A DNA stretch of 28,380 bases from Didymodactylos carnosus. Lineage: Eukaryota > Rotifera > Eurotatoria > Philodinida > Philodinidae. This document shows positions 11,846 through 20,626 of the stretch, one piece after another (the stretch's first letter is position 1; every line of letters starts with the position of its first letter). The notes under the pieces were generated by a model that saw nothing but the letters and a program-made list of their open reading frames with translations, was not told the origin of the DNA and did no database searches. The stretch lies in NCBI GenBank assembly GCA_905250885.1, contig CAJNOQ010001806.1, positions 1-28,380 of the forward strand. Reading direction: 5' to 3'. The translations under genes were made by a program, and so were the position numbers.

Positions 11846-13595
11846 CAAAAAGGTTTGATTCCGGTCTCGTGGAAAGAACATATTTTTGGCCCGCTCTCAT
11901 GGTCTGGTAAATAATTTTTCAAAGTAACGCCGGTAGTTTGAAAGTCAGCGCGTTGCAATGTGGGGCGTGGGTGGTATTAATTGAGAACTTTTAGAATTTT
12001 GTGTGAGTTTTTTCTCGCAGAACTAGTGCTTGCATACAAACAAGCAGCGAAACTAAGAAATTTATATAGCCTATACCAAGCTGTTTTTAAAGAAAGCTTA
12101 TTCCGGTCCCATGAAAAGCCGCGTGAGACCGCGACCATCCCGCAGACCTCTAGATCTGATGTAAGTTTTCTGAAAATTTCCGAGACTGATTTTTTATTTT
12201 CTGAAACAACAGAAATTCAGTTTTCATTTTTTTAGATCCCTATTTGGGATATTTGTTTTCCAGAAAACATCAGTCCAAAAACACGTTTCTGTTCTTCGTT
12301 TTTTCAAAAAAACTGCATCTGCATCCTACTTTTCGCCAGCCAACTTCTTTTTAATCAGCACTATACCTGTGATCATCTATCTCTTATACCGTATATAAAT
12401 ACTGCCAATTGAACACCTGGATAAGTGGAGAACTATGTACTTCACATCCTCCCTCTACCGAAATTTGGAATCTGATTCCACACGAGTTGAATCAAAATAC
12501 CTTAGGTACTCGACAAAAACGGTGATCAATGTATGTAGATTGTTTTTTCAGAACCGAATAATAAAATCAATGAAAAGCTCATTTTCTATTAAAAAATGAA
12601 AATTAAGTTCTTCATGTCCCAAGAACTTAGATGAGATCTTCAACAAGTTCTCTGAAAACACGAAGAACACGTTCTTTTTAGAGTGTACCAGATGCATTAC
12701 GAACAATTTTAGATAAATTCTTATATTCCCCCTAGTCCGCATGAGGCTTGAAATCGGCCCACCAAATTTTACCGCTTCAATTTGTAACTATCCGATATTT
12801 AGCCTAGTGTAATACACCGTTCGATGCACCTTGAAAAGGTGTACAATATATGTTAACAGGAAAGAACTTTTACATTGTTTTCTGCCTTAATAATTTTGCA
12901 AAAGATATGTAAGACATGTATTTTAAAGGTTTCCTTTGTTCGTCTTTAATGTTTGAACAGCTGATTTCATAGCACAGTTGATTTTGATTTCACATTTGTT
13001 TGTATATCTGAAATGTATAGATAAAAACAGTGACATGCTTGAAGTGAAGATAGAAAGGTAAAAAGTGGTGCTTTTCTGTATCGTAGTGTAAATAAAAGAG
13101 GAATTGCTACTTACGCAATTAAATTTAATCATGAGTAACTTTAACCGTCTCTATCGAAAAAAGGATCATGATAGCGGCACTTGTATATGACTGCTCAATT
13201 GCAATAACTAATCAGCCGAACGTTGTTTTACCTACTGAACAATTTTTCTGGCATTACTATACTCTTTTACGGATTAATAAATAATTAAGTAATAATAATT
13301 TTTCTATTAAAAATGACTACGCAGAGTTACGAGAATAAAATGAAGGTGAAAAGATTTGTGGTGATCTGAGAAAAAAACAAACTTGCTGCTAAATTTGTTA
13401 AAAGATGATAAGATATCGAATGAAATGTCTAGTCTTCGGAATCGTGACGCCGGGAAAAAAGTACAAGAAGGGTTCATTAGCAGCCGGTGTCAACAAATCT
13501 ACTGATCAGATTAAAAAGTGTTACGATATTCAATTTAACGTTGCCAACACAAACATGAGTTTTCTCCTGCGCATTGAGTATTTATAGTTATGGCT
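11846..13595. other. No gene seen
   Basis: Only short frames (up to 84 aa) without motifs. 12233-12260 carries a patch matching the complement of the left flank of the 10805 foldback. 12590-12680 contains repeated AAGAAC/GTTCTT words. Confidence 0.5.
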
Positions 13596-13754
13596 ATCAC
13601 GATTATCTTTTTAATCGCGATTAGTGCAGTTACACACAATTCTGTTCATCGTGATTAATATCGTTAATCATAATCCAAAAAAATTGCGATTACACTAGAA
13701 AGTGTTTAATCGCGATTATCTTTTAATCATGATTAAAGGTAATCGGGATTATTT
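13596..13754. repeat. Cluster of AATCGCGATTA palindromes
   Basis: Perfect TAATCGCGATTA occurs at 13612-13623 and TTAATCGCGATTA near 13706. Around them lie near-copies (AATCACGATTA, AATCATGATTA, AATCGGGATTA, ATCGTGATTA). The words come in both a direct series (CGATTATCTTTTTAATC twice) and inverse order. This could be a small decayed element or binding-site array. Confidence 0.6.
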
Positions 13755-14642
13755 GCGTAGTATAACTGTAGTGCTACTCGATTATGTGTTCTTCCCGAAA
13801 TTTCAAACAAATCATACAAAGCTATCCGACCTCTCCTTTTTTTTTGAGAAATGTTTGCTCTACATTCGTACCGAGACAGAAAATTTTTAACGAGGCAATT
13901 TACGAAATGCTAGGTTTGGAAAAAATATAAAATCCTTAGTCATTTACTCGGTGCATGCCTACTACTTTTACGTAGTGGATTTTGAGGGTATTCAAAACTC
14001 ATTCAGCATTGTTTAAGGGTACTCCCCTCTTTTGGGGTATCGCGTAGAAATACAGTAAAATAAAAACTACAGGTCGCCAGGACTTCGTATTTTCAGAACT
14101 GTTCGAAAACTCAATGGAGCACTTTTTCGTTTTTGTTTCAAGTTTTCAGCTATTGTCGGTCACCAGTTCTTCGGAAAACTCGGTTTTTCTATGTGCCCCA
14201 TTACGAACCTCCTTAAATTTCATCCGATCGAGTTCAAAATTTTACCATATTCTGCAGGAGTCAATTTTTGGAATTTTATTTTAGACTTTTCTTTACCGAG
14301 TTATATGAAAAATACTGAAAAACGTCTCAAAAACCAAGTTTTTCAGTTTTAGAAGCCCTAAAGGTCAGTACATCAACCAATAAGGAAAAGAGACCGACAA
14401 AACCCACGAAATACCATGTCGCTGCACGCTCTGCTGAAAATTCTCATTAGAAAGCCTGCGTACAGACACACAGACAACCATTTTGTAAGATCCTAGACTA
14501 AAGGCAAGGGAACAACTGCAGAGAAAAGTGGTTAATCTACATTTAGTAGTAACAAGAGATAATAAAATTATACGAATTGAGGAATGCGCTTCATTTTTTA
14601 CATAATTTAAAGCGCGAAGTGAAATTTCATTTTGATGACATG
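13755..14642. other. No gene seen; probably repeat-derived
   Basis: No frame of length or motif. The stretch 14040-14520 has a composition distinct from its flanks, with GTACAGACACACAGACAACC near its end, and looks like a dispersed repeat, but no second copy is in the window. Confidence 0.45.
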
Positions 14643-14731
14643 TGATATTGAGATGCTAGGATGAAGAAGATCCGTATCTCATAATTCGTCATATCGATCT
14701 GTAGCTGTTCCGGTTATCGCTTTAGATTTGT
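14643..14731 (+). promoter_or_regulatory. Upstream region of the 322-aa gene, duplicated at 19828-19917
   Basis: This 89-base block just before the start codon recurs at 19828-19917 with about six differences, beginning TGATATTGAGATGCTAGG in both. Because it abuts the ATG, it probably holds the 5' leader and perhaps the core promoter. I see no clear TATA box at a fixed distance, so the regulatory role is inferred from position and from its duplication with the coding part. Confidence 0.35.
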
Positions 14732-15700
14732 ATGGAAAATCCGATATCCACATGTAAAACGAAAATCAAACCTTTAGAAGACAGTAACTACAAATGTCCT
14801 CCCAAACCCGACGAAGAAGCATCTCGCATCCGCTGCAAAACCTACTTGAATCCTGCTTTCAACGTTGCCAATAATCTTCAAACATACCAAGTTCACACAT
14901 TCTATCTGGATGGTGTTAATTATTTTTTCGCCGATCCGAGCGAACTTGATAAGTCCGATATTTCATCACTTGACGCGAGTGGTGTATTCCGTCATATCTA
15001 CATGTTTTGTTGTCTTCATTATCGTGAGCAACGAGCAGCAGTCAAAATTCGTCATCAACTTGCACGTAATCTAATCATTCAGACATATAATAAAAAACCG
15101 GCATTTATACGTACATTGTTTTCGCACACAGTCGAGGGTGAAGCATTACGAACGGCGGTGCGTGCAATGCATCGAAACTTATACAGTTCGGGACTATTTC
15201 GACGAAAGCGTCGTGCATGTTACTTGAGCACAGGCAAAGATTTTATTAGTGTCATGGAGAAAGATGGGGCCGTGATACCGGATGACGAACAATGTCGCAA
15301 AAACCAAGAATCACAAGATAAGGAGATACTAGAACGAAAACAGATGGCATTTCATTCAAGTCCGGAGTTTACGTATACTCTATTACCCGATGGAGTACTT
15401 CATATTTCACGAGCAGATACCTTACTGCGTAATGTGGTATCCAAACATGTTTTACAAGCGTCATGTGAACCAGAAGTGATCTATGCAGGAACGTGTCGAT
15501 TCGAAAGGAGAGATGAAGAAGAAGACATTGTGTTTGTGATCGATAATGATTCGGGAACATATGCACCGAAAAACGATAGAGATGAATTAGCACGACTGAA
15601 AAATTTACTAGAGTGGAATTTTCGTGGATTAAAAGTGGATGCCAAGACATATGTGCCACCTGGAATGGATGATGATGCTGATAAACAAAAGGATACTTGA
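14732..15700 (+). CDS. Uncharacterised 322-aa protein with a conserved-looking C-terminal domain
   Basis: Single uninterrupted 322-codon frame, the longest in the window and visibly richer in GC than its surroundings. The start is well supported: an in-frame TAG lies 9 bases upstream of the first ATG. Residues 1-45 are Cys/Lys/Pro-rich. Residues 95-165 are basic and probably helical, ending in an FRRKRR cluster. Residues 180-205 are charged and polar. Residues 248-305 contain YAGTCRFERR, then FVIDNDSGTYAP, then a helix ending NLLEWNFRGLKV. From memory, the pattern (hydrophobic)-IDN-(N/D)-SGTY-x-P followed by NFPGL-x-V recurs in uncharacterised proteins of fungi, oomycetes and slime moulds. 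No signal peptide or membrane segment is visible, so it is probably cytosolic. I cannot assign a function. The first 64 codons and about 90 bases upstream are duplicated at 19828-20110. No introns are apparent. Confidence that it is a real gene is high; confidence in any role is nil. Confidence 0.85.
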   Translation: MENPISTCKTKIKPLEDSNYKCPPKPDEEASRIRCKTYLNPAFNVANNLQTYQVHTFYLDGVNYFFADPSELDKSDISSLDASGVFRHIYMFCCLHYREQRAAVKIRHQLARNLIIQTYNKKPAFIRTLFSHTVEGEALRTAVRAMHRNLYSSGLFRRKRRACYLSTGKDFISVMEKDGAVIPDDEQCRKNQESQDKEILERKQMAFHSSPEFTYTLLPDGVLHISRADTLLRNVVSKHVLQASCEPEVIYAGTCRFERRDEEEDIVFVIDNDSGTYAPKNDRDELARLKNLLEWNFRGLKVDAKTYVPPGMDDDADKQKDT

Positions 15701-16064
15701 AATATGGTGCTATCACATGTCAGAAATGTATATTTTTTTTTGTGTTTTAAATCGTCTAAGTATACCACCTGCAAAATTCTATTGCATTCTGTCATTTACG
15801 ATATTTTTTATAATTTCATTAAAACTAAATCGGTAAAAATGGAAAGTAACACCTGGTTCATAAAGAATCGGTTCTCTTAGATTTTCTTTCTTTATTAAAA
15901 GAACTACTGGATACAGTGGTACCAAAACCCCAACAAGATCCACAATATAATTCAGGATTAAATATTCAAAATTACCACAAAAACACTTGAAAAAGCAAAA
16001 ACGTTATCTATTTATCCATACATATGTTATTCAAGCTACTATACAATTCTACACTCATACCATT
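15701..16064. other. Intergenic; possible further LINE 5' sequence from about 15985
   Basis: No frame of interest. ACACTTGAAAAAGC near 15985 weakly matches the minus strand of copy B (near 20430), with about 50 extra bases before clear similarity resumes at 16065. Confidence 0.4.
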
Positions 16065-16124
16065 CTTTATCAAGTATGGCTTAATATATCTCGTGATTCA
16101 GGATTAAACTCAAACAAATTATGA
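16065..16124 (+). pseudogene. C-terminal end of the upstream ORF in LINE copy A
   Basis: Encodes ILYQVWLNISRD then LNSNKL and a TGA stop (16122-16124). The same ending, with two residues changed, closes the longer minus-strand ORF in the inverted copy (20626-20339). This is either the end of LINE ORF1 or a short host-derived piece carried with the element; I cannot distinguish these. Confidence 0.5.
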
Positions 16125-16501
16125 ATTGTGCAATAATAATAACATCTCAAGTTGTTTAGTTTTCTGGTAGATGAGAAAACGACTGTTTTCGGGGGAAAAC
16201 TTCAAAAATATATCAGATGGCTTTTTATGCGAAACGTCTCAATTATTCTCAAAATTCATGATTTTCGACAATGTGGGATAAGCAGGACTAATAGAAGAAT
16301 TGTTCCCAGTCAACAGTTATGACTGCAATAATTGTTCTCAATAAAAGACGAGTCTTCCTACTGTTGTGTTATTTGAAAAGTAGTAAACTGTTTGGATATT
16401 GTATATGCAATACGAAGACATTTTACATTTTCAGAAGATTCTCGCCCTTCTGCAGCTTCTCTAGATTGTATCTTGCACGTTCTCTCTAATAACATGTTTG
16501 A

Positions 16502-17335
16502 TCTCACTTCCTGACTCAGCAGACTACTCTAGATCCTTTAGCTGCTGATTTTGTTCCTTTTGGTAGTCCACTTCTTTTGATTTCGCATAATATTCAGAGT
16601 CTCCCAAAACATTTTGAAGCTGTAGAGCAGTTGTTGAACCACCAGCAACCTGTGGCTCTATGTCTTCAAGAGACGTTTTTTTCTGCGGATATTCTAGATG
16701 CGGACGTTTCGATACCAAATTACGCACTGTATCGCTGTGACAATAAGCGGAAGAGGGGAGGCGTTGCAACTTATGTGAGAAGTGATGTCAAATACTTCTT
16801 TCTTGCATCATCGTCTGACACAGAGTCTATTCTTCTTTCTCTAACTCTCAATACACGTGTTTTCTATCTACGTAATACTTACCGTCGTCCTCGAAGATCC
16901 CTGGTATTCTTTGTTGATCTTCAGAATTTTCTGTTATCGCATATAAAGAAAGATTCTTCTATGATACTCGCAGAAGATTTCAATGTCAAAACTGTCAAAA
17001 AAATAACATGCACAGCTCTTTCTTCTCTCTTAGATGTTTTTGACTTAACAAACGCCTTTTCTGTTCCAACTACAGTCAAAAATACTTTTATTGATAATAT
17101 TTTCTTTTCGACATGTCTTCATCTTCCGAATAGTTCGACTTCCAGTGCGCTGGGTAAATCACCTCATTGGGTTCTTTCGTGCTCGTTTCCATATATTCAG
17201 GTTCCTATAAGTTCTACTCGTCAAGTTCATGACTTTGTCAATGTTGACATGTCAAATCTCTCACGAAAGCTGTTTTCTATTAGCCCAGATTCTTTCATTC
17301 TAAAGTACCAAATGCTGCTTTACAACTTTGGTTAG
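16502..17335 (+). pseudogene. LINE ORF2, APE-type endonuclease domain (broken)
   Basis: Frame open from 16502 (after a TGA at 16499-16501) to 17335. Endonuclease landmarks appear in order: SHNIQSL (catalytic Asn) near the start, CLQETFF (catalytic Glu), GGVATYVRS, TYRRP, ILAEDFN (the GDFN motif with Glu in place of Gly), NTFIDNIF (the T-x-x-IDxI motif) and SPHWVLS, where the usual SDH has Pro for Asp. That last change removes a catalytic residue. A further piece of the reading, from about 16434 to 16511, lies in another frame, so a frameshift near 16511 probably separates it from this segment. The same N-terminal part appears on the minus strand at 20111-20225. Confidence 0.8.
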
Positions 17336-18341
17336 ATCATTGACCATTTCAGTCATAGAGGAATGTGTCCCGACTAAGAACATACCACTTGTTAAAAAGC
17401 GTTCTTTTCGACTTTCTCGTCAAACGCGTTTCCTAAATCAGAAAAAAGGACCTATGTTCCGAAAATCAAAAAGTAAACATCACCCGTGCCATCTTTATAA
17501 AATTTACAAGCAATTCCGTAATCTTTCTATTTAATCGTTGCGTAAAGATAAAAATGATTTCTTTCAGGCTATAATGAATACTTTTTCGAATAGTAAGCGT
17601 TTCTGGTCCTTTCTTAACAAATATCGCTCAACAGAATGTGATCTTAGTGCTGTTCTGCGTAACAATTCATCTACAGCAACAGACAATCAGTCTAAAGCTC
17701 AACTTTTATCAGACCATTTTCAAACTACATTTTGTAATATTTCAGGACCATTCCCGGCCGCGCCAATGGTGACTTCTACTATACTTCTCTCTGAGATTTC
17801 TTTTGATGTGTCCGATGTTTATTCTTCTATTTCAAAACTAAAAAACCAAAATTTTGTAGGTGTTGATCAAATAAGTGTTAGATTTCTAAAACTTTGTGCT
17901 GACATTCTTGCACCACTGTTACATCATATTTTTTCTATTTCCTTAAAGCCAGGGGTTTTTCCTCATCTTTGGAAACAGGCAATAATTCGAGCTATTCATA
18001 AAAAGGAAAGTAAATTTTTTGTTAAAAATTATCGGCCCATTTCGCTTATTTCTAACGTGTGTAAAGTTTTCGAAAAAATTGTCCACAAACAACTTTTCTC
18101 TTTCTTAACGTTGACGAACTTCTTTTCTCCTAATCAATTTGGGTTTCATCCAAATGCATCGACGGAAGATGCGCTACTTTTCGTCACAGATACGATCTAT
18201 AAGTGTTTAAATAATCGCCAAAAAGTAGTTGACATTTCTTTCGACTTCGGAAAAGCAACTTTTATAACTTATCTGTCTTTTCTTGTGCCCTATCAACAAA
18301 ATGTCATAAAATGTACCATCCCTCTTCGGTGCCGTATATGA
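17328..18341 (+). pseudogene. LINE ORF2, linker and partial reverse transcriptase (broken)
   Basis: This is the +1 frame relative to the endonuclease segment and is interrupted by TAA at 17532-17534. After the linker come RFWSFLNKY, LLSDHFQTTF, then RT motifs: VGVDQISVRFLK, PHLWKQAIIRAIHKK, KNYRPISLIS with KVFEKI, NQFGFHP, and DISFDFGKATF, the equivalent of motif A. After that the frame runs about 25 non-matching residues to a stop at 18341. The YxDD active-site motif and thumb are missing, so an internal deletion joins motif A to the 3' UTR near 18265. Non-functional. Confidence 0.82.
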
Positions 18342-18473
18342 GTCTGTTGTATAAGTTTATATTTCAAATGTAACTTGTTCTTTTTAGTATTTCTTTATTT
18401 GTTCACTATTCTCGGTGTTGCATTAGCATAAGCTAGCCTTTCTTTGCAACCACCATGCTTGCAAAAATAAAAA

Positions 18474-18497
18474 TTCAGTCCAGTTCAGTTCAGTTCA
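18474..18497 (+). repeat. LINE 3' tail: TTCAG pentanucleotide repeat
   Basis: About five 5-bp units reading TTCAG, TCCAG, TTCAG, TTCAG, TTCA, directly after an A-rich stretch. Short tandem repeats instead of poly(A) at the 3' end are common in several LINE clades, so this marks the element's 3' terminus. Confidence 0.75.
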
Positions 18498-18498
18498 A

Positions 18499-19827
18499 GA
18501 GTTTAGAATACCTAGGTTAGACAATGTTATATTGAATTTTGCTAAAAATACCGTTAGCACTACGATTTGCAAAGTTAAAAAATTTGTAGCAGGGCAACAA
18601 CTTTGTCTTTGCCAGGTGCAAAAGTAATATTTACAATCTTAACTTGTTGAGGTAAAACAAGCAAGAGTTGAGATTGAGTATAAGAAACCGTGTGATTTTT
18701 TGTATTTAATGCGAATAGAGTGAAAATTGAGTATGATAGTGTTGAGAAGATATCGAAGTCGTTGTATACACAATACGTTGATTTTCAGTAGAAATGTCTG
18801 ACTAATGTATAATAATAAAGAAATAGAACTTTCCTTATTGCATGTCTAGGTTATTCGTTTCTAAACTTCTGACTATTCTACTTGCAGCTTGTAAACATAC
18901 GATTTTTTATAGGTGGAACAGTTGCTGATATACACCGAATGGTTAGCACTAGCATAAGAAAATTCGAAAGGTTCGGAGTTTGGCGGTACATATACTATGA
19001 ACATTTAGTAAAGAAATAGATAGTACATTTTCATCATCTACAGCAGTCATCCACAAAAGTTTCAAAACTTGAAAACAATATGGCAGACCAACCGCGAGTT
19101 TTTAGGTTTTTTAAGATTTTAGTCATCAAAATGTTACTCAAGAACAAAACTAAGATGATATTTGGAATCAAGGTCAAAAACTGCATCAGATTATATGCCT
19201 TTGAAAGGTTGTAGAGAAATGAAAAATTTCGACATTTTTTCGGTTTCTTATGTTCAGATTATGATTATGATGAGTTTTGGACAGATGGGAACGGTAAAAG
19301 TTGATGGGCCAATTTCAAGTCTTATGCGGACTAGTCCTTTACAACAGCATAATAGATAATGACCAAACCGGAAGTTTTGTGAGCTTTTTCATTTTCAGTT
19401 GGCCTTCACAAATATTGTTGGTGATTTTAACAAGCTGAATCGTTTAGTGCATGAGAAAAAACAAGTTCGTACGTACAGAAAAATGATTCATCTTAATTAA
19501 GTATTTAAGAAGTTATTTTAAATACTTAATCAGATCTCTAACGGATGACATCAATCTAAAGATATTTTGAAGGGGAGGAAGTTTTTGAAGGATATGTGTT
19601 TTTCTGAGATTAACTATGTCAAGCTGAAAAACCTCATTTCAACTGTCAAATTGTTCGTCTGATCTTTCTCGTAATAAAACGTTTTGGTTTGAATGCTCAA
19701 ATTCATAATGAGACCTATTTGAGCAGGCTTCTATGCACTAGGCGACCGTACAGTCATTTCGGAGGAGATCCTAAATAGAAAGATTACGTTTAAGATGCGA
19801 TATGACTGAATCGAATATAAAGAAGTT
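18499..19827. other. No gene seen
   Basis: AT-rich intergenic DNA between the LINE tail and the duplicated gene fragment. One 65-aa frame (19162-19359) without motif; one perfect 13-bp hairpin annotated separately. Confidence 0.55.
19496..19530. repeat. Perfect 13-bp palindromic hairpin
   Basis: ATTAAGTATTTAA (19496-19508) and TTAAATACTTAAT (19518-19530) with a 9-base loop, isolated in non-coding DNA. Confidence 0.75.
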
Positions 19828-20110
19828 GTGATATTGAGATGCTAGGGTGAAGAAGATCTGTATCTCATGAGTCTTCATATCGATCTGTAGCTGTTCCGAT
19901 TATCGCTTTAGATTTGTATGGAAAATCCGTTATCCACATGTAAAACGAAAATCAAACCTTTAGAAGACGGTAACTACAAATGTCCTCCCAAACCCGACGA
20001 AGAAGCATCTCGCATCCGCTGCAAAACCTACTTGAATCCTGCTTTCAACGTTGCCAATAATCTTCAAACGTACCAAGTTCACACATTCTATCTGGATGGT
20101 GTTAATTATT
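19828..20110 (+). repeat. Direct repeat of 14643-14924 (5186 bp apart)
   Basis: About 283 bases covering the upstream region and the first 64 codons of the 322-aa gene, in direct orientation. Differences seem fewer in the coding part (about 3 in 190) than in the upstream part (about 6 in 90), counted by eye. The right edge coincides with the start of inverted LINE sequence, with only a T or two of shared bases at the junction. Confidence 0.85.
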
Positions 20111-20205
20111 ACAGCTTCAAAATGTTTTGGGAGACGCTGAATATTATGCGAAATCAAAAGAAATGGACTACCAAAAGGAACATAATCAGCAGCCAAAGGA
20201 TCTAG
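19918..20205 (+). pseudogene. Truncated duplicate of the 322-aa gene fused to antisense LINE sequence (95-aa chimeric ORF)
   Basis: Codons 1-64 match the gene at 14732 almost exactly. I count three base differences over about 190 bases, giving I5L, S18G and one silent change. Identity stops abruptly at 20110 (equivalent to 14924). From 20111 the sequence is the reverse complement of the LINE endonuclease region (16623 downward). The frame stays open for 31 more codons of antisense LINE and stops at 20205. It lacks the whole C-terminal domain. The duplicated upstream block (19828-19917) is still in front, so it could be transcribed. It is most simply a truncated pseudogene, but a small chimeric product cannot be excluded. 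Confidence 0.75.
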
Positions 20206-20626
20206 AGTAGTCTGTTGAGTCAGGAAAAAACGCATAAAAAGCCATCTGATATATTTTTGGAGTTTTCCCCCGAAAAACAGTCGTTTTCTCATCTACCAGA
20301 AAACTAAACAACTTGACATGTTTTTATTATTGCACAATTCATAATTTGTTTGAGTTTAATGCTAAATCGCGAGATATATTAAGCCATACTTGATAAAGAA
20401 TATGTGATACTTTTTTTGTTTGTTTTTCAAGTGAAAAACAGAAGACAGCACGGTGTGGCTGATTCCTGATCTCATCCAGCATAAAAATAGAGTCCAGAGC
20501 AGTACGAACGGAATAAAAAATCTTAGGATTTTTAAGACGTGGAATTTTGGACAGTAAATCGGCAAAATCACCTTGAATAAGGAGGAGCATTTTCGCTCTA
20601 AAATCGTGCTGTCTATTTCTAATCAT
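20111..20626 (-). mobile_element. Inverted 5' fragment of the same LINE family, copy B
   Basis: 20111-20225 is the reverse complement of 16509-16623 and 20231-20405 that of about 16064-16231. Between them copy B has only AAAAA, where copy A has 277 bases (16232-16508). Copy B extends further 5' than copy A: on the minus strand a 95-aa ORF (20626-20339) reads from MIRNRQHD through FADLLSKIPRL and FYSVRTALDSIFML to the shared C-terminus LNSNKL. The family of that ORF is not recognised. The fragment ends abruptly at the truncated gene duplicate (20110). Confidence 0.8.
20339..20626 (-). pseudogene. Upstream ORF of LINE copy B, 95 aa, unrecognised
   Basis: Open minus-strand frame of 95 residues with Leu/Ile-rich helical-looking character (LLLIQGDFADLLSKIPRL, SVRTALDSIFMLDEIR, VSHILYQVWLNISRD). 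The last roughly 20 residues and the stop are conserved in copy A at 16065-16124, which argues the frame was once coding. It shows no RRM or zinc-knuckle motif typical of LINE ORF1, so it may be the end of ORF1 or captured host sequence. Confidence 0.45.

Larger units (their letters stand above)
16065..18498 (+). mobile_element. Decayed LINE (APE-endonuclease non-LTR retrotransposon), copy A
   Basis: The order is: end of an upstream ORF (stop TGA at 16122-16124), a 5' part of ORF2 including the APE-type endonuclease (16502-17335), a linker, the first RT motifs (to about 18265), a short 3' UTR, and a tail of TTCAG 5-bp repeats (18474-18497). This layout is typical of the Jockey/CR1/I assemblage of LINEs; I do not name the clade. 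The coding part has at least two frameshifts (near 16511 and 17328), one in-frame TAA (17532-17534), and an internal deletion that removes RT motifs after motif A. It is therefore immobile. The left limit is set by where similarity to the inverted copy at 20111-20405 stops; scattered similarity may continue upstream to about 15985. Confidence 0.85.

Noticed and set aside
11610..11900. 96-aa minus-strand frame with several Cys
   Set aside because: Lies entirely in the arm of the foldback; the other arm does not keep it open, so coding is unlikely.
15369..15795. Minus-strand frames of 104-115 aa opposite the 322-aa gene
   Set aside because: Shadows of the plus-strand gene, which has the better composition, start and duplication evidence.
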